Assembly: GCF_009380155.1 (NCBI RefSeq)
Contig: NZ_WHUV01000003.1
Coordinates: forward strand, 682,001 to 746,000
Direction: 5' to 3'
Length of the DNA stretch: 64,000 nucleotides
DNA from: Pseudomonas piscis
Lineage (GTDB): Bacteria > Pseudomonadota > Gammaproteobacteria > Pseudomonadales > Pseudomonadaceae
A program made the translations under genes and the position numbers. Positions 23,229-31,156 of the stretch are shown in pieces. Numbering within the stretch: the first letter of the stretch is position 1; each line of letters starts with the position of its first letter. The notes under the pieces were generated by a model, which was not told the origin of the DNA, made no database searches, and worked only from the letters and a program-made list of their open reading frames with translations.

Positions 23229-23975
23229 TCACATATCGTCTTTGTCGAAGCGCCGTGCTTCGCGCTGCAACTGATAGACGAAGCGCTCCACCTGGCGCTG
23301 CACCAGGCCGCTCATGTTGTGAAAGCGTACGCCGGCGAAAGTGGTGTCGATCCTTTCTTCGTAGTGCAGGTAACGCAGTTCCACCGGTGCGGTCATGCTG
23401 CCGAAGGGCAGGGCGGCGATGAAGCGCTCATAGACCTGGCCCAGTTGCAGGCGAGCGGAGATCTCGCCGTCGAAGCGCAGCTTGCAGCCGGTGGCGGAGA
23501 TATCCAGCAGCTTGCCGGTCAGGGGCGACTTGAGCTTGTCGCCGCCCAGCTCGATATCCACCAGCTGTGCCAGTTTAAGGGCGGCGCGGAAGGCATTGCG
23601 GCGTTGGTGGTAGACCACTTCGTCCGGCAGGGTGGTGCGGTAGCAGCGGCCGCCACCAGACTCGTCCAGGGTCGGCAAGCCGTTGCTTTCCCAGGCGATG
23701 CGTACGCCTTCGTGGAAGCCTTCGACACGGAATGCTTCGCCGGCGAGCATGAAGCGTTCGCCGTCGCGGGGAATCATTTCGTCGAGCGCGAGCGTATTGC
23801 TGTCGCGGTCCACTTCCACCACGTAGCTCTGGAAGCGCTGGCTGCGCTCATGGAAAGTGATGATCAGCGGATCGTGGCTTTCTTGCAGCAAACGCAGGTT
23901 GGAAGAGATCTCCAACGGGGTGGTTAGCACCTTGGGTGGCTGCGGAGCATCTTCCGCGTTTGATGCTGTGAACAC
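23229..23975 (-). CDS. flgZ: Flagellar brake protein, PilZ domain (FlgZ/YcgR)
   Basis: A 248-residue c-di-GMP receptor that slows the flagellar motor. Residues about 1-115 are the YcgR N-terminal domain, and the PilZ domain begins at about 120. The c-di-GMP-binding RxxxR motif is QRRNAFRA and the second motif is DISATGCKLRF (D-x-S-x-x-G). GTG at 23975, with GGAG nine bases upstream, is the likely start. It is the last gene of the flgM-flgN-flgZ unit and is followed by a bidirectional terminator. Confidence 0.95.
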   Translation of the reverse strand: MFTASNAEDAPQPPKVLTTPLEISSNLRLLQESHDPLIITFHERSQRFQSYVVEVDRDSNTLALDEMIPRDGERFMLAGEAFRVEGFHEGVRIAWESNGLPTLDESGGGRCYRTTLPDEVVYHQRRNAFRAALKLAQLVDIELGGDKLKSPLTGKLLDISATGCKLRFDGEISARLQLGQVYERFIAALPFGSMTAPVELRYLHYEERIDTTFAGVRFHNMSGLVQRQVERFVYQLQREARRFDKDDM

Positions 23976-24071
23976 GGTTCATCAATCTCCAGACAAAATA
24001 CAACTACACGCAGGGGCTAGCATTTTGCCAGCATGTTTCGCGGCTTGGTAGCACGCGCTCATTTTTGCGGC

Positions 24072-24539
24072 CTAAGCCTGACTGAGTGGGCGTTGCTTCG
24101 CAAGCATCGAGGTGGAGCCGCGGGCGTCGTAGAGGGCTGGAGGTTCGCCGCCATTGAGGATCTTCAACTGGTTGGCGGTGGTGGCCTGCTGGATCTGGAT
24201 CGAGCGGCCGTTGAGCTCGTTGGTGGCCTGGCATTCAGCCAGGAGCTGGACCAGCAGGTCGCCCTGCTCGAGCAATTGCGCGCCCAGGCTGGAGTGGCTG
24301 GCCAGTTGTGCAAGGCCTTCGCGATTGGCGGGCAGGCCAAGACTGTCCAGGAGCTGGGTGCGGGTGCGGCCATGCTGTTCCAGCAAGACGATCAGGGCCT
24401 GTTTCTGCGCCAGGATCTCCTCCAGCAACGGCATGTCGCGGCCGTGCAGGGCGATGGATTCGGCCCTGAGCAGCTCCAGCAATTGTTGAGCTGGAGCAAG
24501 GTCATCGGTGATCAGTTGCAGTAGGTTGGTATCGTGCAT
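24072..24539 (-). CDS. flgN: Flagellar export chaperone FlgN
   Basis: A 155-residue helical protein that keeps the hook-associated proteins FlgK and FlgL soluble before export. It begins MHDTNLLQLITDDLAPAQQLLELLRAESIAL, and the long amphipathic helix followed by AKRPLSQ-like C-terminus fits FlgN of Pseudomonas. It lies between flgM and flgZ on the minus strand with short gaps (48 and 96 bases), so all three probably share the FliA promoter at 24944-24970. Confidence 0.9.
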   Translation of the reverse strand: MHDTNLLQLITDDLAPAQQLLELLRAESIALHGRDMPLLEEILAQKQALIVLLEQHGRTRTQLLDSLGLPANREGLAQLASHSSLGAQLLEQGDLLVQLLAECQATNELNGRSIQIQQATTANQLKILNGGEPPALYDARGSTSMLAKQRPLSQA

Positions 24540-24587
24540 GGCTGGCCTTGGGGATTAAGCGTCCAAAAGCCTGGCGCAAGCCTGTGG

Positions 24588-24905
24588 CTAGCGCTGGGCT
24601 TCGAAATTGAGCAGTTTGCTGGCTACACGGTTGCTGTCGACTTGGTAGCTGCCATCGGCGATAGCTTGCTTCAGTGCTGCCACCCGGGCTTTGTCGGCAA
24701 CAGGCTGGTCGCGCAGCTTGTCAGTGATTCGTTGCAACTGTTGAGCCTCATTGCTGAGGTGTACCGATTCCCCGCTTTTGCTGGTCTCGGCTGTGCTTAC
24801 CTGGGCTGCGGGCTTGCCGGCATCACCGGTTTCCTTGCTGGCGCTGGTACGCGTACTGCCTGTCAGTGGGGAGGAGCTGTTCAAACGGCTGAAGTCGATG
24901 ACCAT
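24588..24905 (-). CDS. flgM: Anti-sigma-28 factor FlgM
   Basis: A 105-residue protein that binds and inhibits FliA (sigma28) until the hook is complete. The start is MVIDFSRLNSSSPL; the C-terminal half (VHLSNEAQQLQRITDKLRDQPVADKARVAALKQAIADGSYQVDS) is the FliA-binding region and ends in SNRVASKLLNFE. The ATG at 24905 has GAGG upstream. It is the first gene of the leftward flgM-flgN-flgZ unit and has a near-consensus FliA promoter in front. Confidence 0.95.
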   Translation of the reverse strand: MVIDFSRLNSSSPLTGSTRTSASKETGDAGKPAAQVSTAETSKSGESVHLSNEAQQLQRITDKLRDQPVADKARVAALKQAIADGSYQVDSNRVASKLLNFEAQR

Positions 24906-24943
24906 GATGAGTAAAACCTCTGGGTATTTGGACGCTTGCCATG

Positions 24944-24970
24944 TTCTCGGCCATACCCTGGAAAACTTTA
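24944..24970 (-). promoter_or_regulatory. FliA (sigma28) promoter of flgM
   Basis: Reading leftward, TAAAGTTT (24970-24963) and GCCGAGAA (24951-24944) are separated by 11 bp, nearly the consensus TAAAGTTT-N11-GCCGATAA. It is about 40 bases before flgM, a late-flagellar promoter that lets FlgM accumulate when FliA is active. Confidence 0.85.
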
Positions 24971-25056
24971 GGCTCAATTGTCGACAAGCCAAGGCAGGTA
25001 TCTGCGACCCGTTATCGGTCACAGTTTAGGGAACGGGAGGGGCGAGCGCCAGTGAT

Positions 25057-25818
25057 CTACATGGCCACTTCCACCTGGCCCGGCGCGGTGACGCGAGCCT
25101 TGATCACCCGTTGCGAATTCAGGTTCTTGACCCTGATCTGCTCGCTCATGCCGCCGTTGGACAAGGCTTCGCCGGGCATTCGTACATTCAAGGAGCCGCT
25201 GCGTGCAGAGATCACTACCTGATCGCCCTTGCGCACCACCTCGGCCTGCTCCAGATGAACCAGGGTGACGAGTTGGTCGGCGACCATTGGTCGGACAAGT
25301 TTCTGACCAATGGCCTGGTCGATCGAGGTCAGGTAGCCCTGGGCGTTCTGGCTGATATCCCTTTCACGTAGCACCACATCCTCCGGCTCGATGATGGATG
25401 CGCGCTTGAGAGGGCGGGCGCTGGTGACCACTTCGCGGAACAGCTTGACCTGTGCCGGCACGAAAACCGACCAGGGCGAGCTGCCTTCGCAGCGTAACTT
25501 GACTGTCACGCGCCCCAGGGGCCGGGCCGGGCTTTCCAGGCTGGCTGTCAATTCCTTGTCGCAGGCAGGCATGTGCATCCGTGGATCCAGCTGCTTGACC
25601 TCGATCTCATAGCGTCCTTCGGTTTGACTGGTTGCCAGGTAGTCTTCTACCGTGAATTCAAGAAACCCTTGAGTGACGCCGATAAGTAGATCAGGCAGGG
25701 TGACCGAATCAGCAACGGCAGGGCCGCCAGGGTTTAAAATGCACAGCATCGCAAGGGCGCAGAGCACTCTGCGGCCAGGTGATGTCAGGCGTCGAAAAAA
25801 TGTCGTTTTGGCGTTCAT
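25057..25818 (-). CDS. flgA: Flagellar P-ring assembly protein FlgA
   Basis: A 253-residue periplasmic chaperone needed to assemble the P-ring (FlgI). A signal peptide (VLCALAMLCILNPGGPAVA) follows a basic stretch (FFRRLTSPGRRV). The mature part includes a SAF-like domain around residues 130-200 (REVVTSARPLKRASIIEPEDVVLRERD) and the C-terminal beta domain (GDQVVISARSGSLNVRMPGEALSNG). The ATG at 25818 lies only a few bases after the start site predicted from the sigma54 promoter at 25831-25845, and has no ribosome-binding site. Confidence 0.93.
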   Translation of the reverse strand: MNAKTTFFRRLTSPGRRVLCALAMLCILNPGGPAVADSVTLPDLLIGVTQGFLEFTVEDYLATSQTEGRYEIEVKQLDPRMHMPACDKELTASLESPARPLGRVTVKLRCEGSSPWSVFVPAQVKLFREVVTSARPLKRASIIEPEDVVLRERDISQNAQGYLTSIDQAIGQKLVRPMVADQLVTLVHLEQAEVVRKGDQVVISARSGSLNVRMPGEALSNGGMSEQIRVKNLNSQRVIKARVTAPGQVEVAM

Positions 25819-25830
25819 AACAGTTAAAAA

Positions 25831-25845
25831 GCAAGCGCCGTGCCG
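25831..25845 (-). promoter_or_regulatory. Sigma54 promoter of flgA
   Basis: On the minus strand CGGCAC-GGCGC-TTGC fits the -24/-12 sigma54 consensus (GGCAC-N5-TTGC). The expected start, about 11-12 bases after the GC, falls near 25820, practically at the flgA ATG. flgA is an RpoN/FleQ-class gene in other pseudomonads, so the assignment is plausible. Confidence 0.7.
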
Positions 25846-25893
25846 TTTAGCAATGAGCGTGCGTCGGATCTTAAAGCTTTGGGGAGTCTGGGC

Positions 25894-26826
25894 ATGGCTG
25901 GTGTAATGGATTCGGTAAACCAGCGCACGCAATTGGTTGGGCAGAATCGCCTGGAGCTGCTGCTGTTCCGTCTGGACGGTGGGCAACTCTACGGGATCAA
26001 CGTATTCAAGGTTCGCGAGGTGCTGCAATGCCCGAAGCTGACCTTGATGCCCAAATCCAGTCCTGTGGTGTGCGGTGTCGCGAATATTCGAGGGGCGACC
26101 ATTCCGATCCTGGATCTGGCAATGGCCACTGGGTCTGGCGGGTTGCAGGATCAGAGCAATCCGTTCGTCATCATCACTGAGTACAACACCAAGACTCAGG
26201 GATTCCTGGTGCGCTCGGTGGAACGCATCGTCAACATGAACTGGGAAGAGATCCATCCGCCGCCCAAGGGCACCGGGCGCGATCACTACCTCACGGCAGT
26301 GACCCGGGTGGATAACCAGCTGGTCGAAATCATCGATGTGGAGAAGATCCTGGCGGAAGTCGCGCCAACTTCCGAATCGATCTCGGCAGGCGTGGTGGAT
26401 GTCGAGACCCAGCACAAGGCCATTTCCCTGCGGGTGCTGACCGTCGACGATTCGTCGGTGGCGCGCAAGCAGGTCACTCGCTGCCTGCAGACAGTGGGCG
26501 TGGAAGTGGTGGCGTTGAACGACGGTCGGCAGGCGCTGGACTACCTGCGCAAGCTGGTCGACGAAGGCAAGAAGCCGGAAGAGGAATTCCTCATGATGAT
26601 TTCCGACATCGAGATGCCTGAAATGGACGGCTACACCCTCACGGCCGAGATACGTAACGATCCACGCATGCAAAAGCTGCATATCATCCTGCATACTTCG
26701 TTGTCAGGGGTGTTCAATCAGGCGATGGTGAAGAAGGTCGGTGCCGATGACTTCCTTGCCAAGTTCCGTCCTGATGACCTGGCTTCCCGGGTAGTCGACC
26801 GGATCAAAGCAGCAGACCACAGCTGA
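25894..26826 (+). CDS. cheV: Chemotaxis protein CheV
   Basis: A 310-residue protein joining a CheW-like coupling domain (residues about 15-160: LLLFRLDGGQLYGINVFKVREVL, GVANIRGATIPILDL) to a receiver domain (about 180-300: LTVDDSSVARKQV, phosphoacceptor Asp in MISDIEMPEMDG, Lys in LAKF). It links chemoreceptors to CheA and buffers phosphate. The ATG at 25894 follows GGGGAG; the frame runs upstream without a better start. It is divergent from flgA and is followed by cheR, with which it probably forms an operon. Confidence 0.95.
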   Translation: MAGVMDSVNQRTQLVGQNRLELLLFRLDGGQLYGINVFKVREVLQCPKLTLMPKSSPVVCGVANIRGATIPILDLAMATGSGGLQDQSNPFVIITEYNTKTQGFLVRSVERIVNMNWEEIHPPPKGTGRDHYLTAVTRVDNQLVEIIDVEKILAEVAPTSESISAGVVDVETQHKAISLRVLTVDDSSVARKQVTRCLQTVGVEVVALNDGRQALDYLRKLVDEGKKPEEEFLMMISDIEMPEMDGYTLTAEIRNDPRMQKLHIILHTSLSGVFNQAMVKKVGADDFLAKFRPDDLASRVVDRIKAADHS

Positions 26827-26869
26827 GGGCAGTAGCCCTTGGTGGACCTAGATTTAAGAGGCGGCAGCA

Positions 26870-27697
26870 TTGTCTACGGGTAATTTGGATTTTGAACAGT
26901 TCCGGGTCTTCCTGGAAAAAGCCTGTGGTATTTTGCTCGGGGAAAACAAGCAATATCTGGTCTCGAGCCGTCTCAACAAACTGATGGAGCAGCAAGGTAT
27001 AAAAACCTTGGGCGAGCTGGTTCAGCGGATCCAGACCCAGCCACGCGGCGGTTTGCGCGAGATGGTAGTGGATGCCATGACGACCAACGAGACCTTGTGG
27101 TTCCGCGACACCTACCCATTCGAGGTGTTGAAGAACAAAGTGCTTCCCGAGGCGATCAAGGCCAATCCCAACCAGCGCTTGCGGATCTGGTCCGCGGCTT
27201 GTTCCTCGGGACAGGAGCCTTACTCGTTGTCGATGTCCATCGACGAGTTCGAGCGTACCAACATGGGCCAGTTGAAGATGGGCGCGCAGATCGTCGCAAC
27301 CGATCTGTCCGGGACCATGCTCAACAACTGCAAGACCGGTGAATACGACAGCCTGGCCATTGGTCGCGGCTTGTCGGCCGATCGTCTGCAGCGTTATTTC
27401 GACCCCAAGGGGCCAGGACGCTGGGTGGTCAAGTCGCCGATCAAGAACCGCGTTGAGTTCCGCTCGTTCAACCTGCTGGACAGCTATGCCAGTCTGGGCA
27501 AGTTCGACATCGTGTTCTGTCGCAACGTCCTGATCTACTTCTCGGCGGAAGTGAAGAAGGACATCCTGATGCGCATCCACAGCACCCTGAAGCCGGGCGG
27601 TTACCTGTTCCTGGGGGCGTCCGAGGCGCTCAACGGCTTGCCGGATCATTACCAGATGGTCCAGTGCAACCCGGGGATCATCTACCAGGCCAAGTAA
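26870..27697 (+). CDS. cheR: Chemotaxis protein methyltransferase CheR
   Basis: A 275-residue enzyme that methylates glutamates of chemoreceptors using S-adenosylmethionine. The helical N-terminal domain spans about residues 1-85 and the catalytic domain about 90-275: MTTNETLWFRD, the SAM-binding IWSAACSSGQEPYSLSM, then IVATDLSGTML, and FDIVFCRNVLIYF. The start is TTG at 26870 with AGAGG upstream. It follows cheV by 43 bases and is closed by a terminator at 27718-27743. Confidence 0.95.
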   Translation: MSTGNLDFEQFRVFLEKACGILLGENKQYLVSSRLNKLMEQQGIKTLGELVQRIQTQPRGGLREMVVDAMTTNETLWFRDTYPFEVLKNKVLPEAIKANPNQRLRIWSAACSSGQEPYSLSMSIDEFERTNMGQLKMGAQIVATDLSGTMLNNCKTGEYDSLAIGRGLSADRLQRYFDPKGPGRWVVKSPIKNRVEFRSFNLLDSYASLGKFDIVFCRNVLIYFSAEVKKDILMRIHSTLKPGGYLFLGASEALNGLPDHYQMVQCNPGIIYQAK

Positions 27698-27717
27698 CCT
27701 GGATTGATCGCTACGCC

Positions 27718-27743
27718 AAAGGAGGCCCTCGGGCCTCCTTTTT
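27718..27743 (+). terminator. Terminator after cheR
   Basis: AAAGGAGGCCC and GGGCCTCCTTT form a tight stem followed by a T-run, 20 bases after the cheR stop. It insulates the cheV-cheR unit from the flgB operon. Confidence 0.9.
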
Positions 27744-27878
27744 CATGTTCGTCATTTAATGCCGAGATGGCAGGGTGATTGCCGCTTTGCCGGCGCTTCG
27801 CGGAAAACCATTGCCGCTTTTCTGGCATTTGCCGCCTTGCCGTTACCGGGAGGGCCTTGATTTACGGGGTTTCTTGGG

Positions 27879-27895
27879 TTGGCACGCGGATTGCT
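27879..27895 (+). promoter_or_regulatory. Sigma54 promoter of the flgBCDE operon
   Basis: TTGGCACGCGGATTGCT matches the -24/-12 consensus (TGGCAC-N5-TTGC) exactly at the GG and GC positions. The predicted start near 27906 is about 35 bases before flgB. FleQ would be the expected activator. Confidence 0.9.
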
Positions 27896-27940
27896 AGTTT
27901 GATGTCAACGTAAAATCAGGTCACCCAAAGGTTTCCCGAC

Positions 27941-28348
27941 ATGAGCATCAGCTTCGATAAAGCGCTCGGTATTCACGAACAGGCTCTCGGCTTTCGCGCC
28001 AAGCGGGCCGAAGTATTGGCCAACAACATCTCCAACGCCGACACCCCGAACTACAAGGCTCGGGACCTGGACTTTTCCGCCGTGCTCGCCGAGCAGAACG
28101 AAAAGGTCAGCAAGGGGACGTTCGGCTTGAACCTGACCAATAACCGGCACATCGAAGCGCAAGGCGTGAGCGCTGGCGACGAGTCGCTGCAATATCGCAC
28201 GCCAATGCAACCTTCGATCGACCAGAACACCGTGGACGCCCAGCTCGAGCAGTCGAACTATGCGCAGAACGCGGTGGAATTCCAGGCCAGCTTCACGCTG
28301 CTCAACAGCAAATTCAAAGGGCTGGTGGCAGCCCTGCGCGGAGAGTAA
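27941..28348 (+). CDS. flgB: Flagellar proximal rod protein FlgB
   Basis: A 135-residue rod subunit, the first gene of the hook-rod operon. The conserved N-terminal motif is LGFRAKRAEVLANNISNADTPNYKARDLDF, and the C-terminal helix (NYAQNAVEFQASFTLLNSKFKGL) is typical of the axial protein family. Exported by the flagellar type III system without cleaved signal. It is three bases before flgC. Confidence 0.97.
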   Translation: MSISFDKALGIHEQALGFRAKRAEVLANNISNADTPNYKARDLDFSAVLAEQNEKVSKGTFGLNLTNNRHIEAQGVSAGDESLQYRTPMQPSIDQNTVDAQLEQSNYAQNAVEFQASFTLLNSKFKGLVAALRGE

Positions 28349-28351
28349 TCC

Positions 28352-28795
28352 ATGTCCCTTGCCAGTGTTTTCAATATTGCCGGTAGTGGCATGAGCGCTC
28401 AGACCACCCGTCTGAACACCGTCGCCAGTAACATCGCCAACGCCGAGAGCGTGTCGTCGAGCATCGACCAGACCTACCGCGCCCGGCATCCGGTGTTCGC
28501 CACCATGTTCCAGAACGCCCAGGGTGGGGATCGCGGTTCGCTGTTCCAGAATCAGGACGCTGCCGGGCAGGGCGTACAAGTGTTGGGCGTGGTCGAGGAC
28601 CAGAGCAACCTCGAGGCGCGCTACGAGCCCAATCATCCGGCAGCCGATGCCAAGGGCTATGTCTACTACCCCAACGTCAATGTGGTGGAAGAGATGGCCG
28701 ACATGATTTCCGCCAGCCGTTCGTTCCAGACCAACGCTGAAATGATGAATACCGCCAAAACCATGATGCAGAAGGTCCTGACCCTCGGTCAGTGA
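28352..28795 (+). CDS. flgC: Flagellar rod protein FlgC
   Basis: A 147-residue proximal rod protein. The N-terminal FNIAGSGMSAQTTRLNTVASNIANAESVSSS motif and C-terminal MISASRSFQTNAEMMNTAKTMMQKVLTLGQ helix are characteristic of the flagellar basal-body rod family. It starts three bases after flgB and precedes flgD by 15 bases, inside the sigma54-driven operon. Confidence 0.97.
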   Translation: MSLASVFNIAGSGMSAQTTRLNTVASNIANAESVSSSIDQTYRARHPVFATMFQNAQGGDRGSLFQNQDAAGQGVQVLGVVEDQSNLEARYEPNHPAADAKGYVYYPNVNVVEEMADMISASRSFQTNAEMMNTAKTMMQKVLTLGQ

Positions 28796-28810
28796 TAAGG
28801 GGCGAATCCG

Positions 28811-29539
28811 ATGAGCGTTACTGATACCACTACAGCCCCATCCCTCAAGGATGTGTTGGCCAATTCGTCGAAAAAGACCACGACCACCAGTGCTGATGGC
28901 CTCGCTGCGGCAACCAACAGCACCACCGGCAAGCAGTCCTTGGGCAAGGATGCATTCCTCAAGCTGCTGGTAACCCAGCTGAATAACCAGAACCCGCTGG
29001 ATCCTCAGGACAACAGTGCGTTCGTGGCCCAGTTGGCGCAGTTCTCGACCCTGGAAGGGATCACCACGCTCAATACGTCGGTGAACTCCATCACGGGCAA
29101 CTACAAATCGTCCCAGGCCTTGCAGGCTTCGTCCCTGGTCGGGCGCTCGGTGATCGTCCAGAGCGGCACCACCCAGGTCGATACCAGCAAGAGCATGACT
29201 GGCTCGGTGACCGTTCCGACCAGCGTGAGCTCGGTCACTGTGGCCATCACCGACAAGGACGGCAACACCGTCAAGACCATCGACATGGGCAGCCAGAAGG
29301 CTGGCAACGCCAGCTTCGTCTGGGATGGCACCAAGGCCGACGGCACCAAGGCTCCGCCGGGCAACTACACCTTCAAGGCCAGTACCACCATCGATGGCAA
29401 GGGTACTTCCCTGATCACTTACCTGCCGGCCACGGTCAACAGCGTCACCATCAGCCAGACCGGCGGTGAGCTGATGCTGAACCTGGCGGGCATGAGCAGC
29501 CCGATCGGGCTGTCCAAAGTACAAACTATTGGTATCTAG
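28811..29539 (+). CDS. flgD: Hook capping protein FlgD
   Basis: A 242-residue scaffolding cap for hook assembly. A low-complexity Ser/Thr-rich N-terminus is followed by the conserved LGKDAFLKLLVTQLNNQNPLDPQDNSAFVAQLAQFSTLEG (about residues 40-80), then the FlgD Ig-like and Tudor-like regions, with the usual KADGTKAPPGNYTF signature. GGCGAATCC precedes the start. It sits between flgC and flgE. Confidence 0.96.
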   Translation: MSVTDTTTAPSLKDVLANSSKKTTTTSADGLAAATNSTTGKQSLGKDAFLKLLVTQLNNQNPLDPQDNSAFVAQLAQFSTLEGITTLNTSVNSITGNYKSSQALQASSLVGRSVIVQSGTTQVDTSKSMTGSVTVPTSVSSVTVAITDKDGNTVKTIDMGSQKAGNASFVWDGTKADGTKAPPGNYTFKASTTIDGKGTSLITYLPATVNSVTISQTGGELMLNLAGMSSPIGLSKVQTIGI

Positions 29540-29568
29540 AGCCGACTAAGCGGCACGAGGAGTGGAAT

Positions 29569-30912
29569 ATGTCTTTCAATATCGGCCTTAGCGGTCTCTA
29601 CGCTGCCAACAAGCAACTGGATGTGACCGGTAACAACATCGCCAACGTCGCCACCACCGGCTTCAAGTCTTCCCGTGCGGAATTCGCCGACGTGTACTCG
29701 GCCACCAAGCTGGGCAGCGGCACCCAGGTGGTGGGCAACGGCGTGCGCCTGGCCAGCGTGTCCCAGCAGTTCACCAATGGTGATATCAACAACACCGGCA
29801 ACGTGCTGGACATGGGTATCCAGGGCCAGGGTTTCTTCGTGCTGAGCACCAATGGCTCGCTGAGCTACACCCGCGCCGGCGCCTTCAAGGCCGACAAGGA
29901 AGGTTACATCACCACCAGCGACGGCACTGCCCGCCTGCAAGGCTATGCCGTGGATGCCAACGGCAAGATCATCAACGGCGTGTTGACCGACCTGCGGATC
30001 GATACTTCGAACCTGGCGCCAAAGCCGACCGACTCGATCTCCTCGACCATCAACCTGAACTCCAGCGAAATTCCGATCAACGTCAACCCTACGGCTCCGG
30101 CCCCGGCGTATGTGTTCGATCCGACCAAGAGCGAAACCTACAGCAAGCAGTTCAGCACCCCGGTGTATGACTCCCAGGGCAACAAGCACGTCATGGATCA
30201 GTACATGATCAAGACGTCCAATCCCAACGAGTGGCAGACCTACACCCTGATTGATGGCCGCAACCCCGACGGTACGGCTTTCAGTATGGCCAACCAGGCG
30301 CCGATCACCATCAAGTTCGATTCCTCGGGCAAGCTCCAGTCCCTGACGCCGCCAACCGCGCCGGCCACCAGCCAGTTCACGGTGAGTGGCAACAGCATCG
30401 TCATGGGCAACTGGACCCCGGGCAACGTGGTCAATGGCAACTTCGTCCCCAACGGTTCGGTAGCAGCGGCAGGCGGCGTGAAGATCGACATGACCAAGAC
30501 CGGCTCGGTACTGGGTGATACCGCCCGCTCGGTAGTCGCGCAGAACGGCTACTCCACTGGCCAGATTACCAACCTGACCATCGACGGCAGTGGTGTGATG
30601 CTGGCCAACTTCAGCAACGAGCAGACCAAGCCGATCGGTCAGATCTCCCTGGCCAGCTTCACCAACGAGCAGGGCCTGCAGCCGATCGGTGGTACCCAGT
30701 GGAAGGAAACCTACTCCTCGGGTATCCCGGGTTATGACGCGCCGAAGACCGGCACTCTGGGTGCGATCCAGTCCAACTCCCTGGAAGAGTCCAACGTCAA
30801 CCTGACCAACGAGCTGGTGAACCTGATCAAGGCCCAGAGCAACTACCAGGCGAACGCCAAGACCATCTCCACCCAGAGCACCATCATGCAGACCATCATC
30901 CAGATGACCTGA
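29569..30912 (+). CDS. flgE: Flagellar hook protein FlgE
   Basis: A 447-residue hook subunit. The N-terminus SFNIGLSGLYAANKQLDVTGNNIANVATTGFKSSRAEF and C-terminus SNVNLTNELVNLIKAQSNYQANAKTIST are the conserved coiled-coil ends of axial proteins. The central part (about 140-380), exposed on the hook, is variable. Start ATG at 29569 follows GAGGAGT. It is the last flagellar gene before a strong terminator; flgF, which commonly follows, is absent here. Confidence 0.97.
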   Translation: MSFNIGLSGLYAANKQLDVTGNNIANVATTGFKSSRAEFADVYSATKLGSGTQVVGNGVRLASVSQQFTNGDINNTGNVLDMGIQGQGFFVLSTNGSLSYTRAGAFKADKEGYITTSDGTARLQGYAVDANGKIINGVLTDLRIDTSNLAPKPTDSISSTINLNSSEIPINVNPTAPAPAYVFDPTKSETYSKQFSTPVYDSQGNKHVMDQYMIKTSNPNEWQTYTLIDGRNPDGTAFSMANQAPITIKFDSSGKLQSLTPPTAPATSQFTVSGNSIVMGNWTPGNVVNGNFVPNGSVAAAGGVKIDMTKTGSVLGDTARSVVAQNGYSTGQITNLTIDGSGVMLANFSNEQTKPIGQISLASFTNEQGLQPIGGTQWKETYSSGIPGYDAPKTGTLGAIQSNSLEESNVNLTNELVNLIKAQSNYQANAKTISTQSTIMQTIIQMT

Positions 30913-30933
30913 TGCCACTCTGGCGTGTTGGAC

Positions 30934-30961
30934 AAAAAGCCCCTCTCTGAGGGGCTTTTTT
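30934..30961 (+). terminator. Terminator after flgE
   Basis: AAAAAGCCCCTC and GAGGGGCTTTTTT form a strong stem-loop with a T-run, 22 bases after the flgE stop. It ends the flgBCDE transcript. Confidence 0.9.
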
Positions 30962-31080
30962 ATGCCTGTTCGCCGCCGACTGGTCTTTGCGGCCTGGGGT
31001 GGCCCGTCGGAGTGCGGGCGCGCGTCAGGCAGGGGGCTGGAGTTGTTCGCGAGGCCGCTAGCGCGGGGTTTGTCGCGGGC

Positions 31081-31147
31081 AAAAGAAAACCCCCGATACA
31101 CCAGGGGCGTATCGGGGGTTGGCACAGGCGCCAATGAAGGCGCCTGT
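31081..31147 (-). terminator. Tandem hairpins ending nrdA
   Basis: Two hairpins lie just after the nrdA stop on the minus strand: ACAGGCGCC/GGCGCCTGT (31124-31147) and AACCCCCGATAC/GTATCGGGGGTT (31088-31120). The second is followed leftward by TTTTCTTTT. Together they form an efficient terminator facing the flgE terminator. Confidence 0.8.
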
Positions 31148-31156
31148 CTGCTCAGC

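Noticed and set aside
31010..31085. REP-like GC-rich palindromic element after flgE
   Set aside because: Bases such as TTCGCGAGGCCGCTAGCG resemble Pseudomonas REP fragments, but no clear full element or second copy was found in the window.
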